Source: Desulfobacula sp. (GTDB lineage: Bacteria > Desulfobacterota > Desulfobacteria > Desulfobacterales > Desulfobacteraceae). Taken from it: DNA of 28,243 nucleotides. The translations under genes and the position numbers were made by a program. Below, piece after piece: positions 8,241-17,008 of this stretch. The notes beneath the pieces are model-generated. The model searched no databases, was not told the DNA's origin, and saw only the letters and a list, made by a program, of their open reading frames with translations. The number at the start of each line of letters is the position of its first letter. Position 1 is the first letter of the stretch. The stretch spans positions 1-28,243 of the forward strand of contig JAGLNZ010000207.1 of assembly GCA_023139225.1 (NCBI GenBank), in the 5' to 3' direction.

Positions 8241-9790
8241 ATCATTTATTCATCCGTTCTGATGCAACCAAACAAATGGGAACCGGTCATATTATGCGTT
8301 GCATTGCTTTGGCCCAGGCTTGGAAAAAAAGAAGCGAACTCGTCACATTTATCAGTCATTGCCCAAATCATAAGATATCCAAACGGATTGAATCTGAAGG
8401 ATTCAACCTTATTAAAATAGATAAAATATGGCCACATAGCCAAGACCTAAAAAAAACCTTAAAAGTTCTTAACAACCTTTCAAACAGAAGAGTGGGCAAG
8501 GCGTTTAACAGCCATAACTGGGTTATTATAGACGGCTATCATTTCACCCCGGATTATCAAAAAAACATCATGGAAGCAGGGTTTAAACTTTTGGTAATCG
8601 ACGACAATAATCATCTTGATCACTATAATGCCAATATCCTATTAAACCAGAATATCGGGTCAAGTCACTATCCCTATTCCTGTAACCAGAACACTAAAGA
8701 GCTGTTGGGAACAAAATATGCCATGCTCCGTTCTGAATTTCTAATGAGTAAACATATAAAAAAAGTCTCCCCGGCTAAAGCTAAAAATATATTGGTAACA
8801 ATGGGGGGGGCAGACCCTGACAACACTACATTGAAAATTGTGCAGGCTATAAATCAAATTAATGATTCCGATCTAAAATTTAATATTATCGTTGGCCCGG
8901 ACAATCCAAATATAGAATGCTTAAAAGATGCATCTCAAAACCAGCTCTCAAATATTAATTTAATTGATAATGCTGATATGCCGGAAATGATGGCATGGGC
9001 TGATCTATGTGTAACCGCAGGAGGAAGCAGTTGTTGGGAACTTTGTTTTATGGAGGTCCCTTTTATTATAATAATCATAGCGGCAAACCAGATTGAACTG
9101 ACTTCCAGACTCGAAAAAGCAGGCGTTGCAATAAATCTTGGCAAACAAGAGACACTCTCACAGGATGATATCACCCAAAATATAGTGTCACTGTCCTGCG
9201 ATATAAAAAAAAGAAAAAAATTAAAAAAAGTCGGCATTAAAATAGTAGATGGAAAGGGAACAAAGCGAATAATAAGGCAAATGCTTGCGGGTAAGTTTAT
9301 TATAAGAAATGCCGGCATTAAGGATGCAAAATTATTATACGAACAGGCCAATGACAAAAAGGTTAGACTATCTTCCTTTAATTCTGACCCTATCTTATGG
9401 GAAGAGCACCTGCAATGGCTCAGGCAGAAATTAAAAGATGAGAACTCATGGATATTCATAGCCGAAAACCATATGGGAGATCCTATAGGACAGATAAGGT
9501 TTGATAGAAAAGATGATCTTTTTGAGATAAGCTACTCCCTGGATAAAAAATTCAGAGGTCTGGGTCTGGGCAAGACGCTTCTTAAAATCGGGCTAAAAAC
9601 AATTCAAACCAAAATTCATGAGCCCGTTATGATGCAGGGCTCAATAAAAAATGATAACATCTCATCTAAAATCAGCTTTGAAAACTGTGGGTTTGCTCCA
9701 TTAAAAAATGAGCTTGATATTTCAACCGATTCAAATCATTTAATTTATCAATTATTGATTCAACCGACAAAATCATTGGAAAAATCATGA
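8237..9790 (+). CDS. pseG-pseH: Bifunctional PseG-PseH: UDP-sugar hydrolase / N-acetyltransferase
   Basis: Two pathway steps in one chain of about 517 residues. Residues 1-350 are PseG, the GT-B-like hydrolase that releases UDP from UDP-2,4-diacetamido-2,4,6-trideoxy-altropyranose: FIRSDATKQMGTGHIMRC holds the expected catalytic His18, and VTMGGADPDN and VTAGGSSCWELCFMEVP follow. Residues from about 353 are a GNAT acetyltransferase (FIIRNAGIKDAKLLYEQAND, SYSLDKKFRGLGLGKTLLK) matching PseH, which acetylates the 4-amino group before PseG acts. I chose ATG 8237 (ATGA overlap with pseF) over an upstream TTG at 8231. The order of domains is the reverse of the reaction order. The gene contains a run of eight G at 8803-8810. 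Its end overlaps pseI by ATGA. Confidence 0.92.
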   Translation: MNHLFIRSDATKQMGTGHIMRCIALAQAWKKRSELVTFISHCPNHKISKRIESEGFNLIKIDKIWPHSQDLKKTLKVLNNLSNRRVGKAFNSHNWVIIDGYHFTPDYQKNIMEAGFKLLVIDDNNHLDHYNANILLNQNIGSSHYPYSCNQNTKELLGTKYAMLRSEFLMSKHIKKVSPAKAKNILVTMGGADPDNTTLKIVQAINQINDSDLKFNIIVGPDNPNIECLKDASQNQLSNINLIDNADMPEMMAWADLCVTAGGSSCWELCFMEVPFIIIIIAANQIELTSRLEKAGVAINLGKQETLSQDDITQNIVSLSCDIKKRKKLKKVGIKIVDGKGTKRIIRQMLAGKFIIRNAGIKDAKLLYEQANDKKVRLSSFNSDPILWEEHLQWLRQKLKDENSWIFIAENHMGDPIGQIRFDRKDDLFEISYSLDKKFRGLGLGKTLLKIGLKTIQTKIHEPVMMQGSIKNDNISSKISFENCGFAPLKNELDISTDSNHLIYQLLIQPTKSLEKS

Positions 9791-10842
9791 ACAGGATAAT
9801 CATCAACAAACGGCAGATTTCAGTTGGCAAACCTACATATATCATTGCTGAGATGTCGGCCAACCATAATAAAGATTTTAATAAAGCAGTAAAGATACTT
9901 GAGGAAGCAAAAAAGGCCGGGGCTGATGCTGTAAAGCTACAAACTTATACCCCTGATACCATTACAATTGACTGTGACAATGATTATTTCAAAATAAAAG
10001 ATACCATCTGGAAGGGGAAAAACCTTTACCAGCTTTACAAGGAAGCCTATACACCCTGGGAATGGCAACCCAAATTAAAAAAAATAGCCGCCACTCTAAA
10101 AATAGACCTTTTCTCAACACCTTTTGATGCATCCGCAGTTGATTTCCTCGAAAAGATGAATGTTCCGGCATACAAAATAGCTTCTTTTGAGTTGGTTGAC
10201 ATTCCTTTACTCAAAAGAGTTGCAGCAACAGGGAAACCTGTGATCATGTCAACCGGAATGGCAGCAATTGAAGAGATTAAGGATGCCGTTAATACATTTA
10301 AAAAAAACAAGTGCAAAGATATTGCACTGTTAAAATGTACTTCAGCCTATCCGGCTTCCCCTGAGGAGGCCAACCTGAGAACCATTCCCCATTTAGCCGA
10401 AACATTTAATGTTCCTGCAGGCTTATCAGATCATACCATGGGCAGCACTGTAGCGATAGCTGCAGCTGCCCTGGGTGCCTGTATTATAGAAAAACATTTT
10501 TGTTTAGATAGAAATGAGTCAGGCCCGGATTCATCCTTCTCAATGGAGCCCGATGAATTTAAGCAAATGGTGAAAGATATAAGAACGACTGAAAAATCAT
10601 TGGGAAAAATTAGTTATGAACTTACTAAAAGCCAAAAAAAAAACAAAGTTTTCAGACGTTCCCTGTTTGCTGTTGAAAACATCAAAAAAGGGGAAACATT
10701 TACAGATAAAAATATTAGATCAATCAGGCCAAGCAATGGCTTGCCGCCTAAATATTTTGATACAATTTTAGGGGAAAAAGCAAAAACAGATATTCAAAAG
10801 GGGACTCCATTGGTTTGGGATATAATACAATCCTTTAAATAA
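9787..10842 (+). CDS. pseI: Pseudaminic acid synthase PseI
   Basis: Condenses phosphoenolpyruvate with the 6-deoxy-2,4-diacetamido-altrose released by PseG to form pseudaminic acid. It is a NeuB-family TIM barrel of 351 residues. The N-terminus reads TYIIAEMSANHNKDFNKAV, with AGADAVKLQTYTPDTIT, FSTPFDASAVDFL and KHFCLDRNESGPDSSFSMEP; the last segment (GPDSSFS) is the PseI form, as opposed to GPDHKAS in NeuB and LegI. A SAF/antifreeze-like domain follows from about residue 285 (RRSLFAVENIKKGETFTDKNIRSIRP). It is translationally coupled to pseGH and is the last gene of the operon. The 142 bp to the next gene, which runs convergently, show no clear terminator. Confidence 0.95.
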   Translation: MNRIIINKRQISVGKPTYIIAEMSANHNKDFNKAVKILEEAKKAGADAVKLQTYTPDTITIDCDNDYFKIKDTIWKGKNLYQLYKEAYTPWEWQPKLKKIAATLKIDLFSTPFDASAVDFLEKMNVPAYKIASFELVDIPLLKRVAATGKPVIMSTGMAAIEEIKDAVNTFKKNKCKDIALLKCTSAYPASPEEANLRTIPHLAETFNVPAGLSDHTMGSTVAIAAAALGACIIEKHFCLDRNESGPDSSFSMEPDEFKQMVKDIRTTEKSLGKISYELTKSQKKNKVFRRSLFAVENIKKGETFTDKNIRSIRPSNGLPPKYFDTILGEKAKTDIQKGTPLVWDIIQSFK

Positions 10843-10984
10843 CACTTCCTAAATATAATTTCCCTGTCCATACCCCATGCAAAAATCAGTGTCACAAATA
10901 GTCTGTTTTATGATTAAGTTTAATGACGGATATATTGATATTTTTTTCAAATAATATAATCAACCCAGATTGAAAATATGGATT

Positions 10985-12640
10985 TTACCGTTGCATTTGT
11001 TCAACCCTGCTATGGACAACTGAGAATTGCTGCTCTGTAAGCTGCTCTGCTAAAGATTGTAAAAATATTCGTTTCCTTCCCTCATCAGCTGCCTGTGAAT
11101 AATAAGAAACTACAATATCCAAGGCATCATTGGTGCGTTCGACAATTAAAAGAATTTGAATCAAATTCACCGCAGCTTCGCTATATGAAGGAAGCAAATT
11201 CAGGCATTCCGCCAGTCGATCAACAGCATTATTAACGTCCCCTTGATTAAATAAAAAGATACCAAAATTATTCAACACCCTCACATTATCAGGAAACTGA
11301 TCGTTTATAAATTCAAGCCAGCGTCCTGCTTTCTCATTTTCTCCCTTTTCTACCAGTAATTCAACAAATTCGATCATTTTGTTGATCACGTCATCTGCGC
11401 CGTCCGGAACAATTTTCTCTATTTCCGGGACTAGGGTTGCATTGGAACCTTCACGCCGTTCCAACTCCGACTCAAATAATTTAACAATATCATATGCAGC
11501 TTTATCGGTAAATTTACAATATTTATTAAAAGCCTTGATTTGAGACTTCCAAACCGGCGCTCCAGGTGTTTTTAAAGCGCTTTCCAAAAGGACTTCAAGC
11601 TCTTCTTTTGTGTCCGCTGCCGCTGCCAAACCCAATTCCCGATATATGGTAGTATAATCTCCGTCCAACGTTTTCCGACATAAAGGATCCTGCCCTCCAA
11701 ACCGCCAGAATTCTATTACCGGTTTTTCAGTGGCCAGGGCATCAAGGATACCGGAAGACCAGCCCGAAATTACCACATCTGACATGTATGCGAGTTGAAA
11801 AAGGTGTAGCCCTGAAACCAGACAGCGCTGTTTGTCATATGGGGCAAGCAATTTAAACAACTCGCCGAGATCCTGTCTGGGATGAGGCTTGATGAGCAGA
11901 AGGGAATCATCCTGTTTAAATACAACATCAGCGATTGATTTTACGATGTAATCATAATCAGGTTGACTCAAATAATGTGGATGAACGCCACGTGATATAT
12001 AAAAGAAAACCTTTTCTGCCTTTTGAGAACGCTTAAATTCCTCAGTTGATTCCAATTTCGGATCATTTAAAAACCTATTAAGCCACCAGGAGTCGTAGCG
12101 CGGGGTTCCCAAAGTTCTTATTTTTTGCACATCAACATGCTGCGACCAATAGGGAATATCATTTTCAGATCCCAGTAAAAAAATATCATGTTTGCTGTAA
12201 GCCTCTGGATTTTTACAGACAGACATGGAATCTTTTCCCATTCTTGAATAAATATGGCAGGAATGCGGATAACTAACGACAAGGGCCTCAGGGCATTGCT
12301 CAGCAATATCTGTCTTATACGAAGCATACTCATCATCGTTGTAATCCTTAAGAATAATTTTTACTTTTCCCGGATCAATCTGTTTGGAAAAAAAAAGATC
12401 CAGCTCCTGGGGCACAATATTTAAGGAAGAGATTTCTGAAAATTCATTGAAGAGTATCGGGTTGGTCTGTTGGAACCGATCAAATATCAATTTGTGCCCA
12501 AAAACAGTCACCAGGCGCCAGTCTTCATTTTTCACTATAAACGCTTTAAGAACGGGTAAGATCCAATCAACTTCGCCAAACGAGGTTGCAACAACTAAAA
12601 CAATAATCGGGTTGTCTTTTGTAATTTCCTTACTCATCAT
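10985..12640 (-). CDS. GT-B transferase (CDP-glycerol type) with C-terminal TPRs
   Basis: Probable glycosyl- or polyol-phosphate transferase of 551 residues. The C-terminal lobe of a GT-B fold shows LLLIKPHPRQDLGEL at 248-261 and MSDVVISGWSSGILDALATEKPVIEF at 286-311, the paired HP and SGxSSG motifs of CDP-glycerol and related transferases. From about residue 435 to 545 the chain is helical and TPR-like (AGRWLEFINDQFPDNVRVLNN, VDRLAECLNLLPSYSEA). TPRs also end the Maf protein in this window, so both may dock to the same partner. There are two adjacent ATGs; the one at 12637 has the better distance to the AGGTGG Shine-Dalgarno. Its substrate is unknown. Confidence 0.72.
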   Translation of the reverse strand: MMSKEITKDNPIIVLVVATSFGEVDWILPVLKAFIVKNEDWRLVTVFGHKLIFDRFQQTNPILFNEFSEISSLNIVPQELDLFFSKQIDPGKVKIILKDYNDDEYASYKTDIAEQCPEALVVSYPHSCHIYSRMGKDSMSVCKNPEAYSKHDIFLLGSENDIPYWSQHVDVQKIRTLGTPRYDSWWLNRFLNDPKLESTEEFKRSQKAEKVFFYISRGVHPHYLSQPDYDYIVKSIADVVFKQDDSLLLIKPHPRQDLGELFKLLAPYDKQRCLVSGLHLFQLAYMSDVVISGWSSGILDALATEKPVIEFWRFGGQDPLCRKTLDGDYTTIYRELGLAAAADTKEELEVLLESALKTPGAPVWKSQIKAFNKYCKFTDKAAYDIVKLFESELERREGSNATLVPEIEKIVPDGADDVINKMIEFVELLVEKGENEKAGRWLEFINDQFPDNVRVLNNFGIFLFNQGDVNNAVDRLAECLNLLPSYSEAAVNLIQILLIVERTNDALDIVVSYYSQAADEGRKRIFLQSLAEQLTEQQFSVVHSRVEQMQR

Positions 12641-12662
12641 GCCACCTATCCGTTTTCAGATC

Positions 12663-13562
12663 TTATATTTTCTGTGACCCCGGCAAATATTGCCTCAATA
12701 CTATCATCTGTTCTTCATAACTTCCATTTTTCTTATCTGGTTTGTACCCATTGCGCGTAACCAGACACCAAACTTCCTCATTCTCTTCTCCCCAGGCCAG
12801 AGGATATATACCCGCCATCTCGAGAGTGGTAAACAATGTCTTTCGACAATAGTAATAGGGGTGAACAGCTCTAAAATAATATTCCCACCAATTATCATAA
12901 TCCCGCAGAACAGTCCTGGGATGCATCATATCAGGAACAGCAATATAGATCATGCCGCCGGGTGTCAATGCTGTCTTCAGCCGTGAAAGGGTTTCTATGG
13001 GTGACAATAAATGCTCAACCACATGTCGCATTATGATCAAATCAAATCTACCCTTATTCTTGTGAAGCCAGGGGCCGTCTACGTCACTGTCCAGCAGCAC
13101 AGCACCGATCTTTTCGGTTAAAATCTCACGGCAACCCGGGGATGCCTCTATTCCATGGATCATTATGCCGGGAAGCTGCTCTTTGAGATATTTCAACCCA
13201 TAGCCCGAACCGCATCCCACATCGAGAACATTCTGCATTTTATTCGCGTCTACCAAATAAGGTTTGATCCTGGACCATACCTGGGCCATGTGTCCGACAA
13301 CGCCCTCAATTCCGTAATCCGGCTTAAGCTCCAGACGATATAGTTCGTCATAGTATTTCTCATAAAACTCCCCAAAGCTTGCATCGCTCCAGCGCGGGTT
13401 CAAAAAGACCAGCCCGCATCTGCAGATTACCGGGTGGACATCATATTCGAATTGACCTTTTTTAAGCGGTTTGCCATGAAGCAGCAGTGGCTCAAAACCA
13501 GAGGTTGCCCCGCATAAATGGCACTGAGTATTTTTCCACTCAATATTGGTAAATCTATCCAT
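12663..13562 (-). CDS. Zinc-ribbon class I SAM methyltransferase
   Basis: 299 residues. An N-terminal cysteine cluster (Cys14, Cys17, Cys47, Cys49) is followed by a Rossmann methyltransferase: NVLDVGCGSGYGLKYL at 111-126 is motif I, HGIEASPGCREIL holds the acidic ribose contact, and DLIIMRHVVEHL is the post-I/II region. This architecture is common for methyltransferases in polysaccharide and glycan-modification clusters, where they act on sugar hydroxyl or amino groups or on sugar nucleotides. The gene lies 22 bp upstream of the GT-B/TPR gene and 40 bp downstream of the GT2 fusion, so the three probably share a transcript. A second, different methyltransferase of the same layout is at 20678-21631. 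Confidence 0.82.
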   Translation of the reverse strand: MDRFTNIEWKNTQCHLCGATSGFEPLLLHGKPLKKGQFEYDVHPVICRCGLVFLNPRWSDASFGEFYEKYYDELYRLELKPDYGIEGVVGHMAQVWSRIKPYLVDANKMQNVLDVGCGSGYGLKYLKEQLPGIMIHGIEASPGCREILTEKIGAVLLDSDVDGPWLHKNKGRFDLIIMRHVVEHLLSPIETLSRLKTALTPGGMIYIAVPDMMHPRTVLRDYDNWWEYYFRAVHPYYYCRKTLFTTLEMAGIYPLAWGEENEEVWCLVTRNGYKPDKKNGSYEEQMIVLRQYLPGSQKI

Positions 13563-13602
13563 TCTTTTACCCTTTATCTATAGGCTGATTGTATAATCTA
13601 TA

Positions 13603-15012
13603 TTATCCATTGCTGACATGCATATCCGGATTCAACGTCAAAGAACCGGGGCGTTTTCGCCAGCCTTCTCTGATCTTTTTGAGCAGCATATCAGGATGAT
13701 CAAGATTCCTTTCGTTCCTGATCTCCAGGCAGGAATAGGGATTATCAACTTTATACACCCCAATATTCTCACCAAAAACTTCTTCGGAGCGTATGAACTC
13801 CGGTCGAGTCACACAGCATAATCCTTTATAGGTCAGATATACAGGCCGTTTATACTGTCTTGGCACAAACCCCTCATCAATACGTTTCATCTCTCCTTCT
13901 TCCTCTAACCAGATGGCATTATTTTCAATCCTTGCAGGCAGAATTGTATCCAGCCCTTTGTAGACCAGCCGGTCAATCATATTGTCAATTAAGCCCTCAT
14001 CACGAAATGGATAAGTGATTTCAAGAAATACCACGATATCCGGAAGAATACCGGATTTTTCCAGTTGCAGTAGTGTATATTTATAAACCTTTTCAAGGCC
14101 CACATAGTCCTTTGACAATGCCTGCTCCCTTAAAAAAGCCATATCAGCTCCCATCTTCCGGGCTGCGTCTACTGTCTGGCTGTTATCTGATGAAACAACA
14201 ACTGAATCAATATATTTTGCTGTCCTGGCGGAGTTAATGGCGTATTGCAGCAGCGGCACACCACTGATACTTCTGGATTTACCCTTGATGGGGATGATCG
14301 CGGTAATATTCATATCATCCAACATGGTCATATGATTTTTCTCATAGGTATTTCCAGCAAGATTTTCCATAATTTTGACAACATTTGTACACCGCTGGAT
14401 ATTACCGTCCTGATGGATGCCGTGATAGTGATATACGCTGGCTGAAGGCTCATAAACGATTTTATAACCCTGATTCAAAATCTCCTGAGCCCAGACCCGA
14501 TCCTCAATATTCGTGACTTTATCGTCAAAAGGTATTTTATCAAGTACGGATTTTCTGATCATGGAGTTGGCATTATGAAAAAAGCTGTCTTTTTTCTGGA
14601 TCCTTCGCTCCGGGCCAAAAACAAGCATCAGATCTCTTTTGTCAGCCGGTGAGGTAAAAGACAAGGGTTCCTGCCGTCCATAGACACCAGCCACATCCGG
14701 ATCATCAAAATCAAGCAATAGATTTCCCAGCCACTTTTCATTCGTAGGAATACAATGGCCGGACAGGCAAACAATAAATTCGCCTTCCGCTTTGGCAATG
14801 CCAAGGTTTAAGGATCGGCCGGGTATATAATTTTGGCAGTGAACGATTTTTTCAATCGGGAATTGCGCAACCTTGGCCAGGGTGGAATCCGTGCTTTGAT
14901 TATCAACAATTATCACCTCAAAATCCTTATAATCTTGAGCAAAAACACTTTTCAGGCATGATGAAATCCAACGTTCCTCATTCCTAGTTCTGATGATCAA
15001 TGATGCTTTCAT
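13603..15012 (-). CDS. GT2 glycosyltransferase fused to a CMP-sugar-synthetase-like domain
   Basis: 469 residues in two domains. Residues 1-225 are a GT2 transferase: SLIIRTRNEERWISSCLKSV at the start, VIIVDNQSTDST at 33-44, and HNANSMIRKSVLDKIPFDDKVTNIEDRVWAQE around 146-177 with the ED acceptor motif. The usual central DxD position is occupied by SGHCIP. Residues 235-455 resemble an acylneuraminate cytidylyltransferase, but the nucleotide-binding signature is degenerate: AIIPIKGKSRSISGVPLLQYAI lacks the ARxGSxRxPxKN residues seen in the two other CMP-synthetase genes here. The second domain may therefore have altered specificity or be inactive. I infer a transferase working with the neighbouring activated sugar. 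Confidence 0.8.
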   Translation of the reverse strand: MKASLIIRTRNEERWISSCLKSVFAQDYKDFEVIIVDNQSTDSTLAKVAQFPIEKIVHCQNYIPGRSLNLGIAKAEGEFIVCLSGHCIPTNEKWLGNLLLDFDDPDVAGVYGRQEPLSFTSPADKRDLMLVFGPERRIQKKDSFFHNANSMIRKSVLDKIPFDDKVTNIEDRVWAQEILNQGYKIVYEPSASVYHYHGIHQDGNIQRCTNVVKIMENLAGNTYEKNHMTMLDDMNITAIIPIKGKSRSISGVPLLQYAINSARTAKYIDSVVVSSDNSQTVDAARKMGADMAFLREQALSKDYVGLEKVYKYTLLQLEKSGILPDIVVFLEITYPFRDEGLIDNMIDRLVYKGLDTILPARIENNAIWLEEEGEMKRIDEGFVPRQYKRPVYLTYKGLCCVTRPEFIRSEEVFGENIGVYKVDNPYSCLEIRNERNLDHPDMLLKKIREGWRKRPGSLTLNPDMHVSNG

Positions 15013-15083
15013 TACATTCTCTTTTCAACTAATTAACTCATACTCCCGGACCTGATACATGCATCATTGTCAATACTGATCCA

Positions 15084-16277
15084 TCACCTGATCCGTACCC
15101 AAGTATTATTTTCAGCCAAACTTCTGGCTGATGCTTCTAAAACCATTGATATACACAGTGAAGAATCAAAGGTTGCTCTAAGTCCCATCATATCTGTCGG
15201 TCCTTTTTTCCCTTTAATGATATCGGCAGTATCTTTAACAAATTGAAGTATGCTTTTAGGACCATAACCGTTTATTTTCAAGCCCTGCCCATCAACATCA
15301 TGATAGAATTGACAAAAATACGGGTTGATCTGTTCGCATCCGAAATCATCTGTCGTCAAAGTAACCCCCCTGTCCTTCTGATCGCTGCGATATCTTCCTT
15401 TTGTACCGATCACTTCCAGGCGCTGGTCCGACATGGCGGTTGAAACATCAGGGTCAATCCAACCCGTCAGATGTGAAGAAAGAAAAGATCCCTTATCGTC
15501 CGCCAGTTGCCATTCGATGAGAGTCTGGATCGTATCAAAGGTATCGATTCCCTTGCCTGACAAATATTTTTTCATACCGATTGACATTACCCTCAACGGA
15601 GTTGCACTGGTTAAAAAATAGATTAGATCAACATAGTGTACACCCAGGTATTGGAAAATATTGGTTGTATCTACCCAGCTTTGGAACATGGTCAAAGGGA
15701 TGAGTTTACGCTGGCTGTAGTTTATCCTGAAATGGAGCAGTTCTCCCAGTGTCCCTTGCCGGATCAGGTCAAAAAGCTTCAGGTTAGACTCATCAAACCG
15801 TTTGTGGTATTCAACACATCCATAAACATTATATTTATTTCTTAATTCAATTAATTTTTTATTCTCTTCAATTGTAGACACCAATGGTTTTACAACCTGG
15901 ACATGTATTCTTTTTTTAATCAACTCTTTTGTAATATCGAAATGGAGATTGTCCGGTACTGAAACAATTGCTCCACAAGGCTGAGAAGCCTTTTTAACAG
16001 CAGTCATGTATGCACGAGGATCATCACCATTTTCCGGATAAAACCTGATATCCGGTGATATCTTTGTCAGATCTTTTAACTCTTCTGCTTTTGCTTTTGC
16101 AAGATCAGCACTTTTTTTTGTTGCGGCAGCAAGGTGAATGGTTTTGATCCATCCTTGCCGACAGGCCTCAAAAGCAGCTGGCAAAACAGTGCCATAACCC
16201 TCTGTCCCCTTGCCACAGACGTACATTCCAGCACCAACGATGACCAGATCAAACGGCTGTGACCCTTCTGAAGTCAT
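15084..16277 (-). CDS. Gfo/Idh/MocA-family sugar oxidoreductase
   Basis: NAD(P)-dependent oxidoreductase of 397 residues. The N-terminal Rossmann domain starts LVIVGAGMYVCGKG (11-24), and IHVQVVKPLVS is the counterpart of the family's EKPL motif with Val in place of Glu. CVEYHKRFDESN is the second conserved segment, and a C-terminal alpha/beta domain follows. Members act on sugars, inositols and sugar nucleotides. The gene is three bases downstream of a CMP-sugar synthetase and follows an Ldh2-family gene, so the three look like one pathway. An AGGGGG Shine-Dalgarno precedes the ATG at 16277. The exact reaction cannot be read from the sequence. Confidence 0.82.
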   Translation of the reverse strand: MTSEGSQPFDLVIVGAGMYVCGKGTEGYGTVLPAAFEACRQGWIKTIHLAAATKKSADLAKAKAEELKDLTKISPDIRFYPENGDDPRAYMTAVKKASQPCGAIVSVPDNLHFDITKELIKKRIHVQVVKPLVSTIEENKKLIELRNKYNVYGCVEYHKRFDESNLKLFDLIRQGTLGELLHFRINYSQRKLIPLTMFQSWVDTTNIFQYLGVHYVDLIYFLTSATPLRVMSIGMKKYLSGKGIDTFDTIQTLIEWQLADDKGSFLSSHLTGWIDPDVSTAMSDQRLEVIGTKGRYRSDQKDRGVTLTTDDFGCEQINPYFCQFYHDVDGQGLKINGYGPKSILQFVKDTADIIKGKKGPTDMMGLRATFDSSLCISMVLEASARSLAENNTWVRIR

Positions 16278-16279
16278 TA

Positions 16280-17008
16280 TTATATCCCCCTTACAACTGA
16301 ATCGTACTCAACCTGATCAGCCGATCCGTCTGTAAGAGATTTTAGAATAAATTCTGCCAGTTTGAGATCTTCTTTGTGTTTAATAATAATAGAACTCAAT
16401 TTGCTCACCGGAAAGAACCCCACCTTACCGACAAAAAAAGCATGTTGTTTTGTTTCATATGCATCTAAAAATGTGCTAGTTCGCCACATCATCACTGAGT
16501 AAACAAACAGTTCAACCGGTGTGAGATCCTGGGTCTGGGCAAAAAGTTCATCGGTCTTGTAATTTAAAGGTGCAGTATTAAAATTTGCATGTACTTGTTG
16601 ATCTGTTGTAGTGATAAGGCTGTCTAATTTTTCTTTTTGGAAATAATTGACGACTTCTTTAATTTCTTGTCCCGTTTGCAAAGGTGAAGTCGGGTTGACC
16701 CAGGCAATGATATCACTTGGATGCTTTTTTATAAAATCAAGGACCACATCATCTGACTTGGTCGTTGAACTTCCCAGCTGCTCAGGTCGATGATAGAATT
16801 CAACTCCATAGCGCTCAGCAATCTCATTGAAAATCTTGTCATCTGCATTAATCACTATTCTGTCAAATACTCCTGACAATTTAGCAGCTTTAATGGCATA
16901 GGATATTAAAGGTTCCCCGTTTATCAGAGCCAGGTTTTTCTTTGGCAGCCTGGTACTGCCAATCCTTGCCGGGATCATTGCGATAATGTTTTCTTTTTTA
17001 TCCGTCAT
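16280..17008 (-). CDS. Acylneuraminate cytidylyltransferase-family CMP-sugar synthetase
   Basis: Activates an acidic 2-keto sugar or a similar compound with CTP. At 242 residues it is the usual length. The signature AMIPARIGSTRLPKKNLALING at 10-31 is intact, followed by FDRIVINADDKIFNEIAERYGVEFYHRP and a WVNPTSPLQTG segment. It is only distantly similar to PseF at 7512-8240 and lies in a different operon, so it probably activates a second sugar. Its ATG overlaps the stop of the Ldh2-family gene by one base (TAATG at 17010-17006 on the minus strand). No second NeuB-like synthase is present in the window, so the substrate may come from elsewhere or from the neighbouring oxidoreductases. Confidence 0.87.
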   Translation of the reverse strand: MTDKKENIIAMIPARIGSTRLPKKNLALINGEPLISYAIKAAKLSGVFDRIVINADDKIFNEIAERYGVEFYHRPEQLGSSTTKSDDVVLDFIKKHPSDIIAWVNPTSPLQTGQEIKEVVNYFQKEKLDSLITTTDQQVHANFNTAPLNYKTDELFAQTQDLTPVELFVYSVMMWRTSTFLDAYETKQHAFFVGKVGFFPVSKLSSIIIKHKEDLKLAEFILKSLTDGSADQVEYDSVVRGI

